Positions 1-11,016 of a DNA stretch of 64,000 bases are shown here, piece by piece; position 1 is the first letter of the stretch, and each line of letters begins with the position of its first letter. The stretch is from Serpentinimonas maccroryi (GTDB lineage: Bacteria; Pseudomonadota; Gammaproteobacteria; Burkholderiales; Burkholderiaceae_C). Under the pieces are notes generated by a model. The model saw nothing but the letters and a program-made list of their open reading frames with translations, did not search any database and was not told the origin of the DNA. Location of the stretch: positions 2,356,001 through 2,420,000 of the forward strand of contig NZ_AP014569.1 in the NCBI RefSeq assembly GCF_000828915.1, in the 5' to 3' direction. A program made the position numbers and the translations under genes.

Positions 1-1704
<1,704 letters not shown>

Positions 1705-1720
1705 ACGGCCCCAGCCCACC

Positions 1721-3052
1721 ATGCACAACCTGACCCTGTTCCTGCCCTGCCCCGCCGGGGTGGAAGACTTCCTGCTGGCCGAAGTGCAAGCCATCTGCCC
1801 AGCGGCGGCCGCCAGCGCGCAGCGCCAGCGCGGCGGCGTCGAGCTCACCGGCACCTGGGACGATGTGCTGCGGCTCAACCTGCACAGCCGGCTGGCCCAG
1901 CGCGTGCTGGTGCGGCTGGCGCTGCAACCTTGCCCGCACGAAGACGCGCTCTACCAAGCCGCCCACCAGGTGCTGTGGGAGCTGTGGTTCACGCCCGCGC
2001 AGACCTTCAAGGTCGAGCTCACGGCCCACCAGTGCCCGTTCCAGAGCCTGAACTTTGCCGCCCTGCGCATCAAAGACGCGGTCTGCGACCGCATGCGCGA
2101 GCGCTTTGGCCAGCGCCCCAGCGTCGATACCGTGCAACCCCAGGTGCGCCTGCACGCCCACCTGGGGCCGGATCAGGTCTGGCTCTACATCGATACCTCG
2201 GGCGAGCCGCTGTTCAAGCGCGGCTGGCGCAGCGACACGGGCGATGCGCCGCTCAAAGAAACGCTGGCCGCCGCGATGATCGCCGCCAGCGGCTGGACTG
2301 GCCTGGACGCCCAAGGTCAGCCGCAGCCGCTCTACGACCCCTGCTGCGGCAGCGGCACGGTGGCCATCGAAGCCGCGCAGCGCGCCTTGCAGATCGCGCC
2401 GGGCAAACTGCGCCGCTTTGGTTTCGAGCGCCTGCTGCCACACCGGCCCGAACGCTGGCAGGCGCTGCGGCTGCAAGCCGAGGCCGCCGAGCGCCCCCTG
2501 CCCGGTGGCCAGCCCTTGGTGTTTGGCTCCGACGTGTCTTTTCGCATGGTCGATTTTGCGCGCCGCAACGCCGAACGCGCTGGCGTGGCGCATGCCATCG
2601 AGTGGCGCGGCGGCGACGCCCTCGAGCGCCTGCCGCCATGCCCCACGCCCGGGGTGATGCTGCTCAACCCGCCCTATGGCGAGCGCATCGCTGCCGCCGG
2701 GGTGGCCGGCCAGCCGGCACAGGAGCGGGCGCGAGCGCAACCGGGTTCGCCCCCGGGCCCCGCCCAGGGTGCAGGCCGCGAAAGCGCGCGCCACGCCGAT
2801 GGGCAGGAGAACGCCGATTTTTTCGCGCAACTGGCCAGCCACTGGAAAAAACACTACGCCGGCTGGACCGCCTGGCTGCTGACCCCCGACCCGCAGCTGC
2901 CGGGACAGATGCGGCTCAAACCCTCGCGCCGGGTGCCGCTGTGGAACGGCCCGATCGAGTGCCGCCTGTTTCGTTTCGACCTCGTGGCGGGCAGCGCACG
3001 CACGCCCCGCGCCGGCGCCGGCACCCGCCCCGAAAGCCAGCCCCCTCAATAG
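1721..3052 (+). CDS. THUMP-domain class I SAM-dependent RNA methyltransferase (RlmL N-half/YcbY-like)
   Basis: Predicted 443-residue rRNA guanine-N2 methyltransferase. An N-terminal THUMP region (about residues 5-160) precedes a Rossmann methyltransferase domain with the SAM motif DPCCGSGTVAIEAA (about 205-218) and the catalytic NPPYGER (about 317-323). This matches the N-terminal half of E. coli RlmL, which makes m2G2445 in 23S rRNA. Directly after NPPYGER is a roughly 45-residue Gly/Ala/Pro/Arg-rich insert before the sequence resumes with FFAQLASHWKK; it is probably a disordered loop. It lies 16 bp after rpoN and may be cotranscribed. The exact target base is inferred from the family. Confidence 0.88.
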   Translation: MHNLTLFLPCPAGVEDFLLAEVQAICPAAAASAQRQRGGVELTGTWDDVLRLNLHSRLAQRVLVRLALQPCPHEDALYQAAHQVLWELWFTPAQTFKVELTAHQCPFQSLNFAALRIKDAVCDRMRERFGQRPSVDTVQPQVRLHAHLGPDQVWLYIDTSGEPLFKRGWRSDTGDAPLKETLAAAMIAASGWTGLDAQGQPQPLYDPCCGSGTVAIEAAQRALQIAPGKLRRFGFERLLPHRPERWQALRLQAEAAERPLPGGQPLVFGSDVSFRMVDFARRNAERAGVAHAIEWRGGDALERLPPCPTPGVMLLNPPYGERIAAAGVAGQPAQERARAQPGSPPGPAQGAGRESARHADGQENADFFAQLASHWKKHYAGWTAWLLTPDPQLPGQMRLKPSRRVPLWNGPIECRLFRFDLVAGSARTPRAGAGTRPESQPPQ

Positions 3053-3094
3053 CGCATACATATTTCCGCAATAGGGGATTTTTGGCAGCCCGAG

Positions 3095-3124
3095 TTGATG
3101 CTTGTGCTGAACTTGGTTTACACT
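3095..3124 (+). promoter_or_regulatory. Candidate sigma-70 promoter of the sRNA
   Basis: TTGATG (3095-3100) and TACACT (3119-3124) are separated by 18 bp. The predicted start, near 3131, is the first base of a stable hairpin that leads to an intrinsic terminator. Confidence 0.5.
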
Positions 3125-3130
3125 TGCGCT

Positions 3131-3236
3131 GGGCTGGTTAATCCCGGCCCCCCGCTTTTCCTCCCTGAGCGGGTGCCTTTGTGTGTGACAGCAAAAAGGC
3201 TTTCAAACCTGGCTCCTTTAGAGCCAGGTTTTTTTT
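3131..3236 (+). ncRNA. Candidate small RNA with anti-Shine-Dalgarno loop
   Basis: About 106 nt between a sigma-70-like promoter and an intrinsic terminator, with no plausible ORF. Three consecutive hairpins are visible. Stem 1 pairs GGGCTGG (3131-3137) with CCGGCCC (3144-3150). Stem 2 pairs CCCGC (3151-3155) with GCGGG (3169-3173) and exposes a 13-nt C/U-rich loop containing CCTCCCT (3160-3166), complementary to Shine-Dalgarno sequences. Stem 3 is the terminator. C-rich anti-SD loops are typical of several families of trans-acting regulatory RNAs. It sits between the methyltransferase gene and the converging zinc-ribbon gene. No known Rfam family was recognised by eye. Confidence 0.5.
3206..3236 (+). 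terminator. Rho-independent terminator
   Basis: A perfect 10-bp stem AACCTGGCTC (3206-3215) / GAGCCAGGTT (3221-3230) with a 5-nt loop, followed by six more T (3231-3236). The T tract is on the plus side only, so it ends rightward transcripts: the candidate sRNA and any readthrough from rpoN. Confidence 0.85.
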
Positions 3237-3267
3237 CGTCTGCGCAGGCAAGGCGGGGGGCCGGGCT

Positions 3268-3630
3268 TCAGTCAAAAATATCGCTGAGCCACGATTTTTT
3301 CTTTTTCTGCTTGCTTCCAGCCGCAAAGCCACCCGGCAGGCCACCACCGAGGCCACCCAGCCCGGCCAAGCCGCCGAGTTTGGCGCCCAGTCCCCCCGGC
3401 GCAGCGCCGCCGCTGCGCTTGCGAAAGTCGGAGTCTTGGAAATCGGGCTGGCGCAGCGGGGCGTCTTGATGGCGCGCGCGCCCGGGCGACGGACTCAGGC
3501 TGCGCTCGATCAGCTTGTCGAGCTCGCCACGGTCGAGCCAGACGCCGCGGCATTGCGGGCAGTAGTCGATCTCCACACCCTGGCGATCGCTCAGCAGCAG
3601 TTCCACATCCACACAGTTGGGGCATTTCAT
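3268..3630 (-). CDS. Zinc-ribbon (zf-TFIIB) domain protein
   Basis: A 120-residue protein with an N-terminal zinc ribbon: MKCPNC at residues 1-6 and CPQCRGVWLDRGELDKLIE around residue 20, giving two CxxC pairs. This is the zf-TFIIB-like family, common in proteobacteria and of unknown function. The C-terminal half is a Gly/Leu-rich low-complexity stretch ending in KKKKSWLSDIFD. The start was chosen because AAGGAG lies just upstream of this ATG; the frame is open further but without a ribosome binding site. It is divergent from the NhaR-like regulator. Confidence 0.8.
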   Translation of the reverse strand: MKCPNCVDVELLLSDRQGVEIDYCPQCRGVWLDRGELDKLIERSLSPSPGRARHQDAPLRQPDFQDSDFRKRSGGAAPGGLGAKLGGLAGLGGLGGGLPGGFAAGSKQKKKKSWLSDIFD

Positions 3631-3733
3631 GCAAGGCTCCTTGGGGCCAGTTGAAGGGAGCTTGCAGTCTAGGGCCTTTGGGGCGCGCAATAAAGCAGAA
3701 TATCGGGCAATCTCGCATCGAACCAAGCTGAAC

Positions 3734-4618
3734 ATGAGCCTCACCTACAGCTACCGCCACCTGTACTACTTCTGGATCGTGGCCCAAGAGGGCGGCATGT
3801 CCAATGCCGCCGCGCGGCTCGGCATGGCGGTGCAGACCGTGAGCGCCCAGGTGCGCGAGCTGGAAAAGGCGCTGGGTTGCCAGCTGCTCAAACCGGCTGG
3901 ACGCGGCGTGGCCCTGACCGAGGCCGGGGTGCTGGCGGCGCGCCAAGCGCAGCAGATTTTCGAGCTCGGCGAGGCCCTGCCGACGCTGCTGCGCCAATCC
4001 GCGCTGGCGCCCAGGGTGCGGCTGGCGGTGGGCATGGCCGACGGCCTGCCCAAGCTCGAGGTGCTGCGCCTGCTGCGCCCGGTGCTCGATGTGCCCGACC
4101 TGCACCTGATCTGCCACGACGGCGAGATCGACGATTTGCTGGCCGATCTGGCCACGCACCGGCTCGACGTGGTCTTGACCGACCACCCGGTGAGCAGCCG
4201 CGCGCACCTCAAGGTGCACCACCACCGCCTGGCCAGCAGCGCCTACGGCTGGTTTGCCGCGCCGCCGTGGCTGCAAGCGGCCCAGCGCCCGTTCCCGGCT
4301 GCCCTGCAGGGGCTGCCGCTGCTGCTGCCCACGCGCCACGCCAGCGTGCGTGCGCAGCTCGACCAGTGGCTGGCGCGCCACGGCCTGACGCCGCGCATCG
4401 CTGGCGAGTTCGAAGACAGCGCGCTGCTCGAAACCTTTGGCGGCCAAGGCATGGGGGTGTTCCCGGCTGCGCTGGCGCTGGCCGACACGCTGCAACAGCG
4501 CCACGGCGCGCTGCTGCTAGGGGTGTGCGAAGGCGTGGCGGCCCCGTGCTACGCGCTCAGCTTGGAGCGCCGGGTGGCGCACCCGCTGCTGCGCCGCCTG
4601 CTCGAACCCGGCGCTTGA
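3734..4618 (+). CDS. LysR-family transcriptional regulator, NhaR-like
   Basis: A 294-residue LysR regulator. The N-terminal winged HTH reads YRHLYYFWIVAQEGG followed by AAARLGMAVQTVSAQVRELEKALG, closely like E. coli NhaR, which responds to sodium and pH. An effector-binding domain follows. No Na+/H+ antiporter gene is adjacent, so its ligand and targets cannot be inferred from context. The start at ATG 3734 matches the usual short NhaR N-terminus. The 103-bp gap to the divergent zinc-ribbon gene must hold both promoters. Its 3' end converges on cysA. Confidence 0.85.
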   Translation: MSLTYSYRHLYYFWIVAQEGGMSNAAARLGMAVQTVSAQVRELEKALGCQLLKPAGRGVALTEAGVLAARQAQQIFELGEALPTLLRQSALAPRVRLAVGMADGLPKLEVLRLLRPVLDVPDLHLICHDGEIDDLLADLATHRLDVVLTDHPVSSRAHLKVHHHRLASSAYGWFAAPPWLQAAQRPFPAALQGLPLLLPTRHASVRAQLDQWLARHGLTPRIAGEFEDSALLETFGGQGMGVFPAALALADTLQQRHGALLLGVCEGVAAPCYALSLERRVAHPLLRRLLEPGA

Positions 4619-4699
4619 GCGCCGCACCTAGCGGCTAGGGGAGCGGCGCCGGCCCGCTCACGCACCGCGCCGGCCCACATCAGGCAGGTCAGAGGCCAG

Positions 4700-5788
4700 T
4701 CAGGCCGGTTGCGGCTGCAAAAACACGCGCGCCTTTTTGGGCGAGAGCAGCACCCGGTCGCCCTCTTTGAGTCCCAGCGCTTGCAGGCGCTCGGCCGGTA
4801 TTTGCGCCTCGATCAGCGGGTCGTGGCCGTCGGGGGATTCGGCGTCCAGCGGCCAAAGCTCGAGCCGGGCGATGGGCCCGACCACCAGCGCGCGCTGCAA
4901 CTCGGCCGCGATGCCCACCGCGCCCGGGCGCCAGCGCTCGACTTCGAGGTCGTGTGGGCGCACGTAGGCAAAGGCTTTGGCGTCGCGCGCCTGCGCGTGC
5001 TCGGGCGTGTCGATGGCCACGCCTTCGAGGTGCAGCTGGCCCTCGTGGGCGCGGCCGTGAAACAGGTTCACGTCGCCCAAAAAGCCATAGACGAAGGGGC
5101 TGGCCGGGTGCTCCCAGACCTGCTGCGGCGTGCCCACCTGCTCGACGCGGCCCTGGTTCATGAGCACCACGCGGTCGGCCACCTCCAGCGCCTCTTCTTG
5201 GTCGTGGGTGACGAAGACGCTGGTCACGTGCAGCTCGTCGTGCAGCCGCCGCAGCCAGCGCCGCAGCTCTTTGCGCACCTTGGCATCGAGCGCGCCAAAG
5301 GGCTCGTCGAGCAGCAACACCTTGGGCTGCACCGCCAGCGCGCGCGCCAAGGCGATGCGCTGGCGCTGCCCGCCCGAGAGCTGCGAGGGGTAACGCTCGG
5401 CCAGCCAGTCGAGCTGCACCAGACTGAGCAGCTCGTGCACGCGCTCTTTGATTTGGGCCTCGCTGGGGCGCAGCGCGCGCGGCTTGACGCGCAGGCCAAA
5501 AGCCACGTTCTCGAACACAGTCATGTGGCGAAACAGCGCGTAGTGCTGGAACACGAAGCCCACGTTGCGCTCGCGCGCATGGGTGTCGGTGGCGTCGGCG
5601 CCGGCAAACAGCACGCTGCCCTGGTCGGGCGACTCCAGCCCGGCGATGATGCGCAGCAGCGTGGTTTTGCCGCAGCCCGAGGGGCCCAGCAGCGCCAGCA
5701 ATTCGCCCGAATCAATGTCGAGGTTGACGTCGCGCAGCGCCGTAAAGCTGCCAAACTGCTTGCTGATCTGGCGGATGGCTATGCTCAT
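4700..5788 (-). CDS. cysA: Sulfate/thiosulfate ABC transporter ATPase CysA
   Basis: A 362-residue ATPase that drives sulfate/thiosulfate import. Walker A is GPSGCGKTT with K41, the signature LSGGQRQR starts at 137, Walker B is [12 protein letters not shown] with D161/E162, and the H-loop is VTHDQEEA. The C-terminal part (about 240-360) is a TOBE-like regulatory domain typical of CysA. It is the last gene of sbp-cysP-cysT-cysW-cysA; its start overlaps the cysW stop in an ATGA-type overlap, which suggests translational coupling. Confidence 0.97.
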   Translation of the reverse strand: MSIAIRQISKQFGSFTALRDVNLDIDSGELLALLGPSGCGKTTLLRIIAGLESPDQGSVLFAGADATDTHARERNVGFVFQHYALFRHMTVFENVAFGLRVKPRALRPSEAQIKERVHELLSLVQLDWLAERYPSQLSGGQRQRIALARALAVQPKVLLLDEPFGALDAKVRKELRRWLRRLHDELHVTSVFVTHDQEEALEVADRVVLMNQGRVEQVGTPQQVWEHPASPFVYGFLGDVNLFHGRAHEGQLHLEGVAIDTPEHAQARDAKAFAYVRPHDLEVERWRPGAVGIAAELQRALVVGPIARLELWPLDAESPDGHDPLIEAQIPAERLQALGLKEGDRVLLSPKKARVFLQPQPA

Positions 5789-6690
5789 GATGCGTGGGTC
5801 CTTGGGGTGTAGGCAGGGGGGCTGGATGGGCGCTCAGGCGCCAGTTCGGCCAGGGTTTGCATTTCGCGTTCCATGCGCCATTCGGCCACGGTCTTGATCA
5901 CCAGCGTCACCAGCGCCAGCAGCGCCAGCAGCGAGGCCACGGCAAAGGCGGCCACCGACTGGTATTCGTTGTACAGCACCTCCACGTGCAAGGGCATGGT
6001 GTTGGTCAGGCCGCGGATATGGCCCGAGACCACCGAGACCGCGCCAAATTCGCCCATGGCGCGCGCGTTGCACAGAATCACGCCGTAGATCAGGCCCCAC
6101 TTGATGTTGGGCAGGGTCACGCGCCAGAAGGTCTGCCAGCCGCTCGCGCCCAGCACCAGCGCCGCCTGTTCTTCCTCGGTGCCCTGGGCCTGCATGAGCG
6201 GAATCAGCTCGCGCGCGATGAACGGGAAGGTGATGAACAACGTGGCCAGCACGATGCCGGGCACGGCAAAGATGATCTGGATGCCGCGTTCATCCAGCCA
6301 CGGCCCAAACCAGCCCTGGGCGCCAAACACCAGCACATAGATCAGCCCCGCCACCACGGGCGAGACCGAGAACGGCAGGTCGATGAGCGTGGTCAGGAAC
6401 GATTTGCCCCAGAACTCGAACTTGGCCACCGCCCACGCGGCGGCGACGCCAAACACCAGGCTCAAAGGCACGGTGATCGCCGCCACCAGCAGCGTGAGCC
6501 GGATCGCGGCCCAGGCGTAGGGGTCGCGCAGCGCCTCGAAGTAGGCCCCCACGCCCATGCGCAGCGCCTCGGTGAACACCGCCAGCAGCGGCAGCACCAG
6601 AAACAGCAGCATAAAGCCCAGCGCCAAGCCGATCAGGCACCAGCGCAGCCACGGCGATTCGCCGCGTTGCAAAGCGCGCCGGCCGTTCAT
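5785..6690 (-). CDS. cysW: Sulfate ABC transporter permease CysW
   Basis: A 301-residue inner-membrane permease with six predicted membrane segments and the binding-protein-dependent transport (EAA-loop) region that contacts CysA. The sequences [22 protein letters not shown] and [15 protein letters not shown] are characteristic of CysW. The start at 6690 was chosen because it overlaps the cysT stop by 4 bases; an upstream in-frame ATG at 6720 would add only a basic stretch inside cysT. It pairs with CysT to form the channel. Confidence 0.95.
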   Translation of the reverse strand: MNGRRALQRGESPWLRWCLIGLALGFMLLFLVLPLLAVFTEALRMGVGAYFEALRDPYAWAAIRLTLLVAAITVPLSLVFGVAAAWAVAKFEFWGKSFLTTLIDLPFSVSPVVAGLIYVLVFGAQGWFGPWLDERGIQIIFAVPGIVLATLFITFPFIARELIPLMQAQGTEEEQAALVLGASGWQTFWRVTLPNIKWGLIYGVILCNARAMGEFGAVSVVSGHIRGLTNTMPLHVEVLYNEYQSVAAFAVASLLALLALVTLVIKTVAEWRMEREMQTLAELAPERPSSPPAYTPRTHAS

Positions 6691-7565
6691 GCGCCGTCTC
6701 CGGCGCGGCGACGCTGCCACGCTTGCAAGCTGTTGATGGCCAGCAGCATGATGAACGAGAACAGCAGCATCACGCTGGCCACCGCGGTTGCACCCAAGTA
6801 ATCAAAGGCCTCGAGGCGGCCGATGATCACCAGCGGCGCAATCTCGGACACCATCGGGATGTTGCCGGCGATGAAAATCACCGAGCCAAACTCGCCCACG
6901 CCGCGCGCAAAAGCCATGGCAAAGCCGGTGAGCAGCGCCGGCAAGATGGTGGGGAAAATCACGCGCCAAAAAATCTGCCAGCGCGTCGCCCCCAGGCACT
7001 GCGCGGCCTCTTCGAGCTCTTTTTCGGCCTCTTGCAGCACCGGCTGCACCGTGCGCACCACAAAGGGCAGGCCGACGAAGATGAGCGCGATCACCACCCC
7101 GGTGGGGTTGAAGGCGAGTTGGATGCCAAAGGGCTCAAAGAATTGGCCGATCCAGCCGTTGCCGGCCAAAATCGCCGTGAGCGCAATGCCGGCCACCGCC
7201 GTCGGCAGGGCAAAGGGCAGATCGACCAGCGCATCGACCACCTTTTTGCCCGGAAAGCTGTAGCGCACCAGCACCCAGGCCACCAGCAAGCCCATGAAGG
7301 CGTTGACCACCGCCGCCAAAAAAGCCGCGCCAAACGAGAGCCGAAACGATGCCAGCACGCGCGGCGTGGTGACTGCGTCCCAGAAATCGGCCCAGCTCAT
7401 GCTCAAGGTCTTGAGGATCAGGGCCGCCAGCGGGATGAGCACGATCAGGCTCATGTAAAACACGGTGTAGCCCAGCGCCAGATGAAAACCCGGCAACACC
7501 CGGCGCTGGGCCCGGCGCGGCGGCGCCGCCTCGGGCGCGGGCAAGTCGATGGCTGCGGTCGTCAT
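6687..7565 (-). CDS. cysT: Sulfate ABC transporter permease CysT (CysU)
   Basis: A 292-residue permease partner of CysW with about six membrane segments. [20 protein letters not shown] and [14 protein letters not shown] are typical of CysT. Its start codon directly abuts the cysP stop codon (no gap), and its 3' end overlaps cysW by 4 bases, so the operon is tightly coupled. Confidence 0.95.
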   Translation of the reverse strand: MTTAAIDLPAPEAAPPRRAQRRVLPGFHLALGYTVFYMSLIVLIPLAALILKTLSMSWADFWDAVTTPRVLASFRLSFGAAFLAAVVNAFMGLLVAWVLVRYSFPGKKVVDALVDLPFALPTAVAGIALTAILAGNGWIGQFFEPFGIQLAFNPTGVVIALIFVGLPFVVRTVQPVLQEAEKELEEAAQCLGATRWQIFWRVIFPTILPALLTGFAMAFARGVGEFGSVIFIAGNIPMVSEIAPLVIIGRLEAFDYLGATAVASVMLLFSFIMLLAINSLQAWQRRRAGDGA

Positions 7566-8582
7566 TTAGCGCCTTTGAGCAAAAATCTGGTCAAACTGGC
7601 CGCCGTCGGCAAAGTGCTGCCGCTGCGCCTCGCCCCACGAGCCAAAGTACTGCCCGACCTCGAACAACCGGATCGGGCGCAGGTGCTGGCTGTGGCGCCG
7701 CAGCACCTCGGGGTTGCGCGGCCTGAAGTGGTTGCTGGCGGCAATCTCTTGGCCGGCGTCGCTGTAGAGGAACTCCAGATAGGCTTGCGCCAGCGCCCGG
7801 CTGCCGCGCTGGTTCACGGTGCGCTCGACCAACGCCACCGGGTTTTCGGTCAGCAAACTGGTGCTCGGGTGCACCACATCGACCCGGCCGACGCCGAACT
7901 CCCTCTCGACCGAGATCACCTCGGATTCGAAAGTCACCAGCACGTCGCCGATGTTGCGCTGCAAAAACACCCCCGTGGCGTCGCGCCCGCCGCGCGCCAG
8001 CACCGGCACGTTTTGGTACAGCTGGCGCACAAAGGCGGCGGCGTCGGCATCGCTTCCGCCTTGGCTGCGCACGAAGCCCCAGGCGGCCAGATAAGCCATG
8101 CGGCCGTTGCCGCCGGTTTTGGGGTTCACCACCACCACCTGCACCCCAGGGCGGATCAGGTCGCGCCAGTCGCGGATCTGCTTGGGGTTGCCGCGGCGCA
8201 CCAAAAACAGCATGGTCGAGGTGGTGGGCGAGGCGTTGTGCGGCAGGCGCTGGCGCCAGTCGCGCGCCACCACGCCGCGCTCGGCCAAAAAGTCGATGTC
8301 GGTCACGGTGTTCATGGTCACCACGTCGGCATCGAGCCCGTCGGCCACGGCGCGCGCTTGGGCGCTGGAGCCGGCGTGCGACATGTTCACGCGCAGCGTC
8401 TGGCCCGTGCGCTGCTGCTGCTGGGCGATGAAGGCGGCGTTGATCTCGCGGAAATACTCGCGCGAGACGTCGAACGAGACGTTGAGCAGGGTGTCCACCG
8501 GATTGGCGTGGGCGCTGACGAGCGCAGCGGGCCCGAGGGCGGCGGCACCGAACAGGTGCAACAGGTGGCGGCGGGTGGTCAT
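7566..8582 (-). CDS. cysP: Periplasmic thiosulfate/sulfate-binding protein, CysP-like
   Basis: A 338-residue exported protein. The N-terminus MTTRRHLLHLFGAAALG has a twin-arginine-like TRRxLL core and a short hydrophobic stretch. Binding-site segments follow the CysP rather than the Sbp pattern: PKTGGNGRMAYLAAWGF and VGDVLVTFESEV-type (here IGDVLVTFESEV) where Sbp has SGGARW and an AWENEA tryptophan. That suggests thiosulfate preference. The ATG at 8582 was preferred over 8597 because GGAG lies about 11 bases upstream of it. It follows the sbp gene and directly abuts cysT. Confidence 0.85.
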   Translation of the reverse strand: MTTRRHLLHLFGAAALGPAALVSAHANPVDTLLNVSFDVSREYFREINAAFIAQQQQRTGQTLRVNMSHAGSSAQARAVADGLDADVVTMNTVTDIDFLAERGVVARDWRQRLPHNASPTTSTMLFLVRRGNPKQIRDWRDLIRPGVQVVVVNPKTGGNGRMAYLAAWGFVRSQGGSDADAAAFVRQLYQNVPVLARGGRDATGVFLQRNIGDVLVTFESEVISVEREFGVGRVDVVHPSTSLLTENPVALVERTVNQRGSRALAQAYLEFLYSDAGQEIAASNHFRPRNPEVLRRHSQHLRPIRLFEVGQYFGSWGEAQRQHFADGGQFDQIFAQRR

Positions 8583-8702
8583 GGGGAAAATCTCCATCGA
8601 GGGTGGGCAGAGGGCGCAGTGTGCCAGCGGCGCTTCAGATTACAAACGACTTTGTTTTTGTTTTGTTATGCAGCTGGTGCATTAGGCGGGCAGGCGGCGG
8701 CA

Positions 8703-9734
8703 TTAGCGCAGGGTGAAAATCTGGTCGAACACGCCACCGTCGGCAAAGTGCTCGCGCGTGGCCGCTGCCCAGCCGCCAAAGGCTTCGTCGATGGTGAACA
8801 GCGGTATGCGGGGCAAACGGCTGGCGTGGCGCGCCAGCGCCGCCGCCGAGCGCGGGCGGTAGAAATGGCGCCCGATCAGGTCTTGCGCTTCTTCGCTGTA
8901 GAGGTGCTCTAGGTAGGCTTGGGCCACGGCGCGGCTGCCTTTGCGGTCCACGTTGCGATCGACCAGCGTCACCGGCGGCTCGGCCAGAATGCTGATGCTG
9001 GGATAGACGAAATCCACGCGCTGGCCAAACTCTTTTTCCAGCAGATGGGCCTCGTTCTCCCAAGCCAGCAGCACGTCGCCCTGGTTGCGTTGGGCAAAGC
9101 TGGTGGCCGAGCCGCGCGCGCCCACGTCGAGCACGGGCACGTTGCGGTACAGGCGCGCCACAAACTCGCGCGCGCCGGCGGCGCTGCCGCTCTGGCGCCG
9201 CGCAAACTCCCAGGCCGCAAGGTAGTTCCAGCGCGCGCCGCCCGAGCTTTTGGGGTTGGGCGTGATCACGCGCACGTCGCTGCGCACCAGGTCGCCCCAG
9301 TCGCGGATGTTTTTCGGGTTGCCGCTGCGCACCACAAAAATAATGGTCGAGGTGTAGGGCGTGCTGTTGTGCGGCAGGCGCCGCTGCCAGTCGCGCGGCA
9401 CCCAGTTGCCGTTGTTGTGCAGGGCGTCGATGTCGGCCGCCAGCGCCAGGGTGGCCACGTCGGCGTCGAGGCCGTCGATGATGGCGCGCGCCTGCCGCCC
9501 CGAGCCGCCGTGCGACTGCTGGAAGCGCAACTCCTGCCCGGTGCGCTCGCGCCAGCGCTGCGCAAACAGCGGGTTGTAATCGGCGTAGAGCTCGCGCGTC
9601 GGGTCGTACGAGACGTTGAGCAGCGTCAGCGGCGCGGCGGGGGTGGCGCGGGTGTTGGCGCTGGCAATGCCGAACGTGGCAGTTCCGAGAGTGCTGGCGC
9701 CCAGCAGGTGCAACAGATGGCGGCGGTTTGGCAT
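8703..9734 (-). CDS. sbp: Periplasmic sulfate-binding protein, Sbp-like
   Basis: A 343-residue exported protein, first gene of the operon. N-terminus [17 protein letters not shown] is a short signal with paired Arg. It carries the classical Sbp sulfate-site segments [36 protein letters not shown] and [10 protein letters not shown]. It is a paralogue of the neighbouring CysP-like protein and is probably the sulfate-specific receptor of the shared CysTWA transporter. A 120-bp gap separates it from cysP; no clear terminator is visible in the gap. Confidence 0.9.
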   Translation of the reverse strand: MPNRRHLLHLLGASTLGTATFGIASANTRATPAAPLTLLNVSYDPTRELYADYNPLFAQRWRERTGQELRFQQSHGGSGRQARAIIDGLDADVATLALAADIDALHNNGNWVPRDWQRRLPHNSTPYTSTIIFVVRSGNPKNIRDWGDLVRSDVRVITPNPKSSGGARWNYLAAWEFARRQSGSAAGAREFVARLYRNVPVLDVGARGSATSFAQRNQGDVLLAWENEAHLLEKEFGQRVDFVYPSISILAEPPVTLVDRNVDRKGSRAVAQAYLEHLYSEEAQDLIGRHFYRPRSAAALARHASRLPRIPLFTIDEAFGGWAAATREHFADGGVFDQIFTLR

Positions 9735-9869
9735 AGATTCCTCGCAAAAAAGATCGTTGGGAGACCGATCATGCGAGAAAGTCTTAAAAACTCAAACGAA
9801 TATAATTCAATTATTTTATGCCAAAAACATCTAATACATGGGCGGCGGCAGGGCAAAAAGGCCCCGCAC
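9735..9869 (-). promoter_or_regulatory. AT-rich promoter region of the sbp-cysPTWA operon
   Basis: A 135-bp gap between flhC and sbp, both on the minus strand. Positions about 9780-9835 are strikingly A/T-rich for this genome, including a TATATT-like -10 hexamer on the minus strand near 9798-9803 with no good -35. This is what a CysB-type activated promoter would look like, but no specific CysB site can be claimed. Confidence 0.4.
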
Positions 9870-10412
9870 TCACGCCAAGCGCAACCCGCCAGCCGCGCGG
9901 CCCTTGCCGGCGCGCGCTGGCGGTTTGCACAGTCCGCAGACGTAGTAGCGCGCGTTCTCGTAGGGGTCGGTGACGAAGTGTCCGCCGCAGCAGGTGCAGC
10001 GGGTGCGCACCAGCATGTTGGCGGCCATGAACTTGCTCAGACGCCAGGCGCGGGTGAAGCTCAGCAGCGGCTCGATGCCGCAGATCTGCATCTGCTCGGC
10101 GTAGAGCTGGTAGGCCTTCATCACCACCTCGATCGAATCGAGGGCCACGGTTTTGTCGAGGTAGCCGGCGATGTTGGCGTAGAGCGAGGCGTGGATGTTG
10201 GGCTGCCAGCTCAGAAACCAGTCGGTGGAAAAGGGCAGTTGGCCCTTGCTGGGCGATTTACCCGCCACCTCTTTGTACAGGCGCAGCAGCTTTTCGTAGG
10301 ACAGGTCGGTCTCGCTCTCGAGCACCTGCAAGCGCGCCCCCAAATGGATCAGCGCCACGGCGCGTTCGATGTCTTTGCTTTCGCTGACCAGGCTTTTGGT
10401 GGCGGTGCTCAT
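9870..10412 (-). CDS. flhC: Flagellar master regulator subunit FlhC
   Basis: A 180-residue FlhC, the DNA-binding partner in the FlhD4C2 activator of class II flagellar genes. The zinc site is intact as two CxxC pairs, C139/C142 and C159/C162. FSTDWFLSWQPNIHASL and the AYQLY segment are typical FlhC. It lies 43 bp downstream of flhD. The start at 10412 follows a GGAGCA ribosome binding site; the longer open frame upstream overlaps flhD out of frame. No motAB or che genes follow: the next gene is sbp. Confidence 0.95.
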   Translation of the reverse strand: MSTATKSLVSESKDIERAVALIHLGARLQVLESETDLSYEKLLRLYKEVAGKSPSKGQLPFSTDWFLSWQPNIHASLYANIAGYLDKTVALDSIEVVMKAYQLYAEQMQICGIEPLLSFTRAWRLSKFMAANMLVRTRCTCCGGHFVTDPYENARYYVCGLCKPPARAGKGRAAGGLRLA

Positions 10413-10455
10413 GGTGCTGCTCCTAATGGCTGTGTGCTGCGTTGGGGGAGCGGGT

Positions 10456-10818
10456 TCAGGCGTTGGCCAGCCGGCCGGCCATGAGGATGCTGGCGTGCAG
10501 CTGCTGCGTGGTGTCGTTGCCGCTGCGCTGCGGGCCGTGGCGGCTGGTGAGCAGGCTCCAGACCATGTTCTCGTCGGCGCGCATGCGGCACAGCAAGGTG
10601 TTGCTGCTGGCAAGCTTGAGCACCTGCGCCGGCGAGAGCGCCGCGATCAGCTCGGCCGACTCCTCGCTCACGCCCAAGCGGTACACCGCGGCCGCCAGAT
10701 CGTGGCGGATCAGCTGCTGCGCCAGCATCAGGTAGGTGAAGTTGACTTCGCGGATTTGCTCCAGCAGCGGATCGGGGGCAGAGGTCGGGGCGGTGGCGGG
10801 GATGGCGGTGGCGTTCAT
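10456..10818 (-). CDS. flhD: Flagellar master regulator subunit FlhD
   Basis: A 120-residue FlhD. The core reads LLEQIREVNFTYLMLAQQLIRHD followed by AAAVYRLGVSEESAELIAALSPAQVLKLASSN, typical of the family. The ATG at 10818 has GGAGAG 8 bases upstream; a GTG two codons earlier is too close to that site. It is cotranscribed with flhC. The roughly 200 bp upstream (10819-11016) hold the promoter, but no CRP or other operator could be identified confidently. Confidence 0.95.
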   Translation of the reverse strand: MNATAIPATAPTSAPDPLLEQIREVNFTYLMLAQQLIRHDLAAAVYRLGVSEESAELIAALSPAQVLKLASSNTLLCRMRADENMVWSLLTSRHGPQRSGNDTTQQLHASILMAGRLANA

Positions 10819-11016
10819 TTTCACTCTCCAGTTAGGGCCTCAAAACGTCTGCCGGTGGCACGGCGCTAAAACGTTGAAGCGATGAAATGGATTGTGAAAG
10901 CAGGCCAGTTCTACTTGAATCAGAAGACGGCTGGTGCGTGCGTCGGGGTTTGCGCCGGGCCTTGTAGGGGGATTGCTGACACGGCGCAGAGGGGGCGTGG
11001 CGCCAGGAGCGCCACC

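Noticed and set aside
8668-8682. Small dyad between sbp and cysP as a terminator
   Set aside because: Five-base arms with no T tract downstream on the minus strand; too weak.
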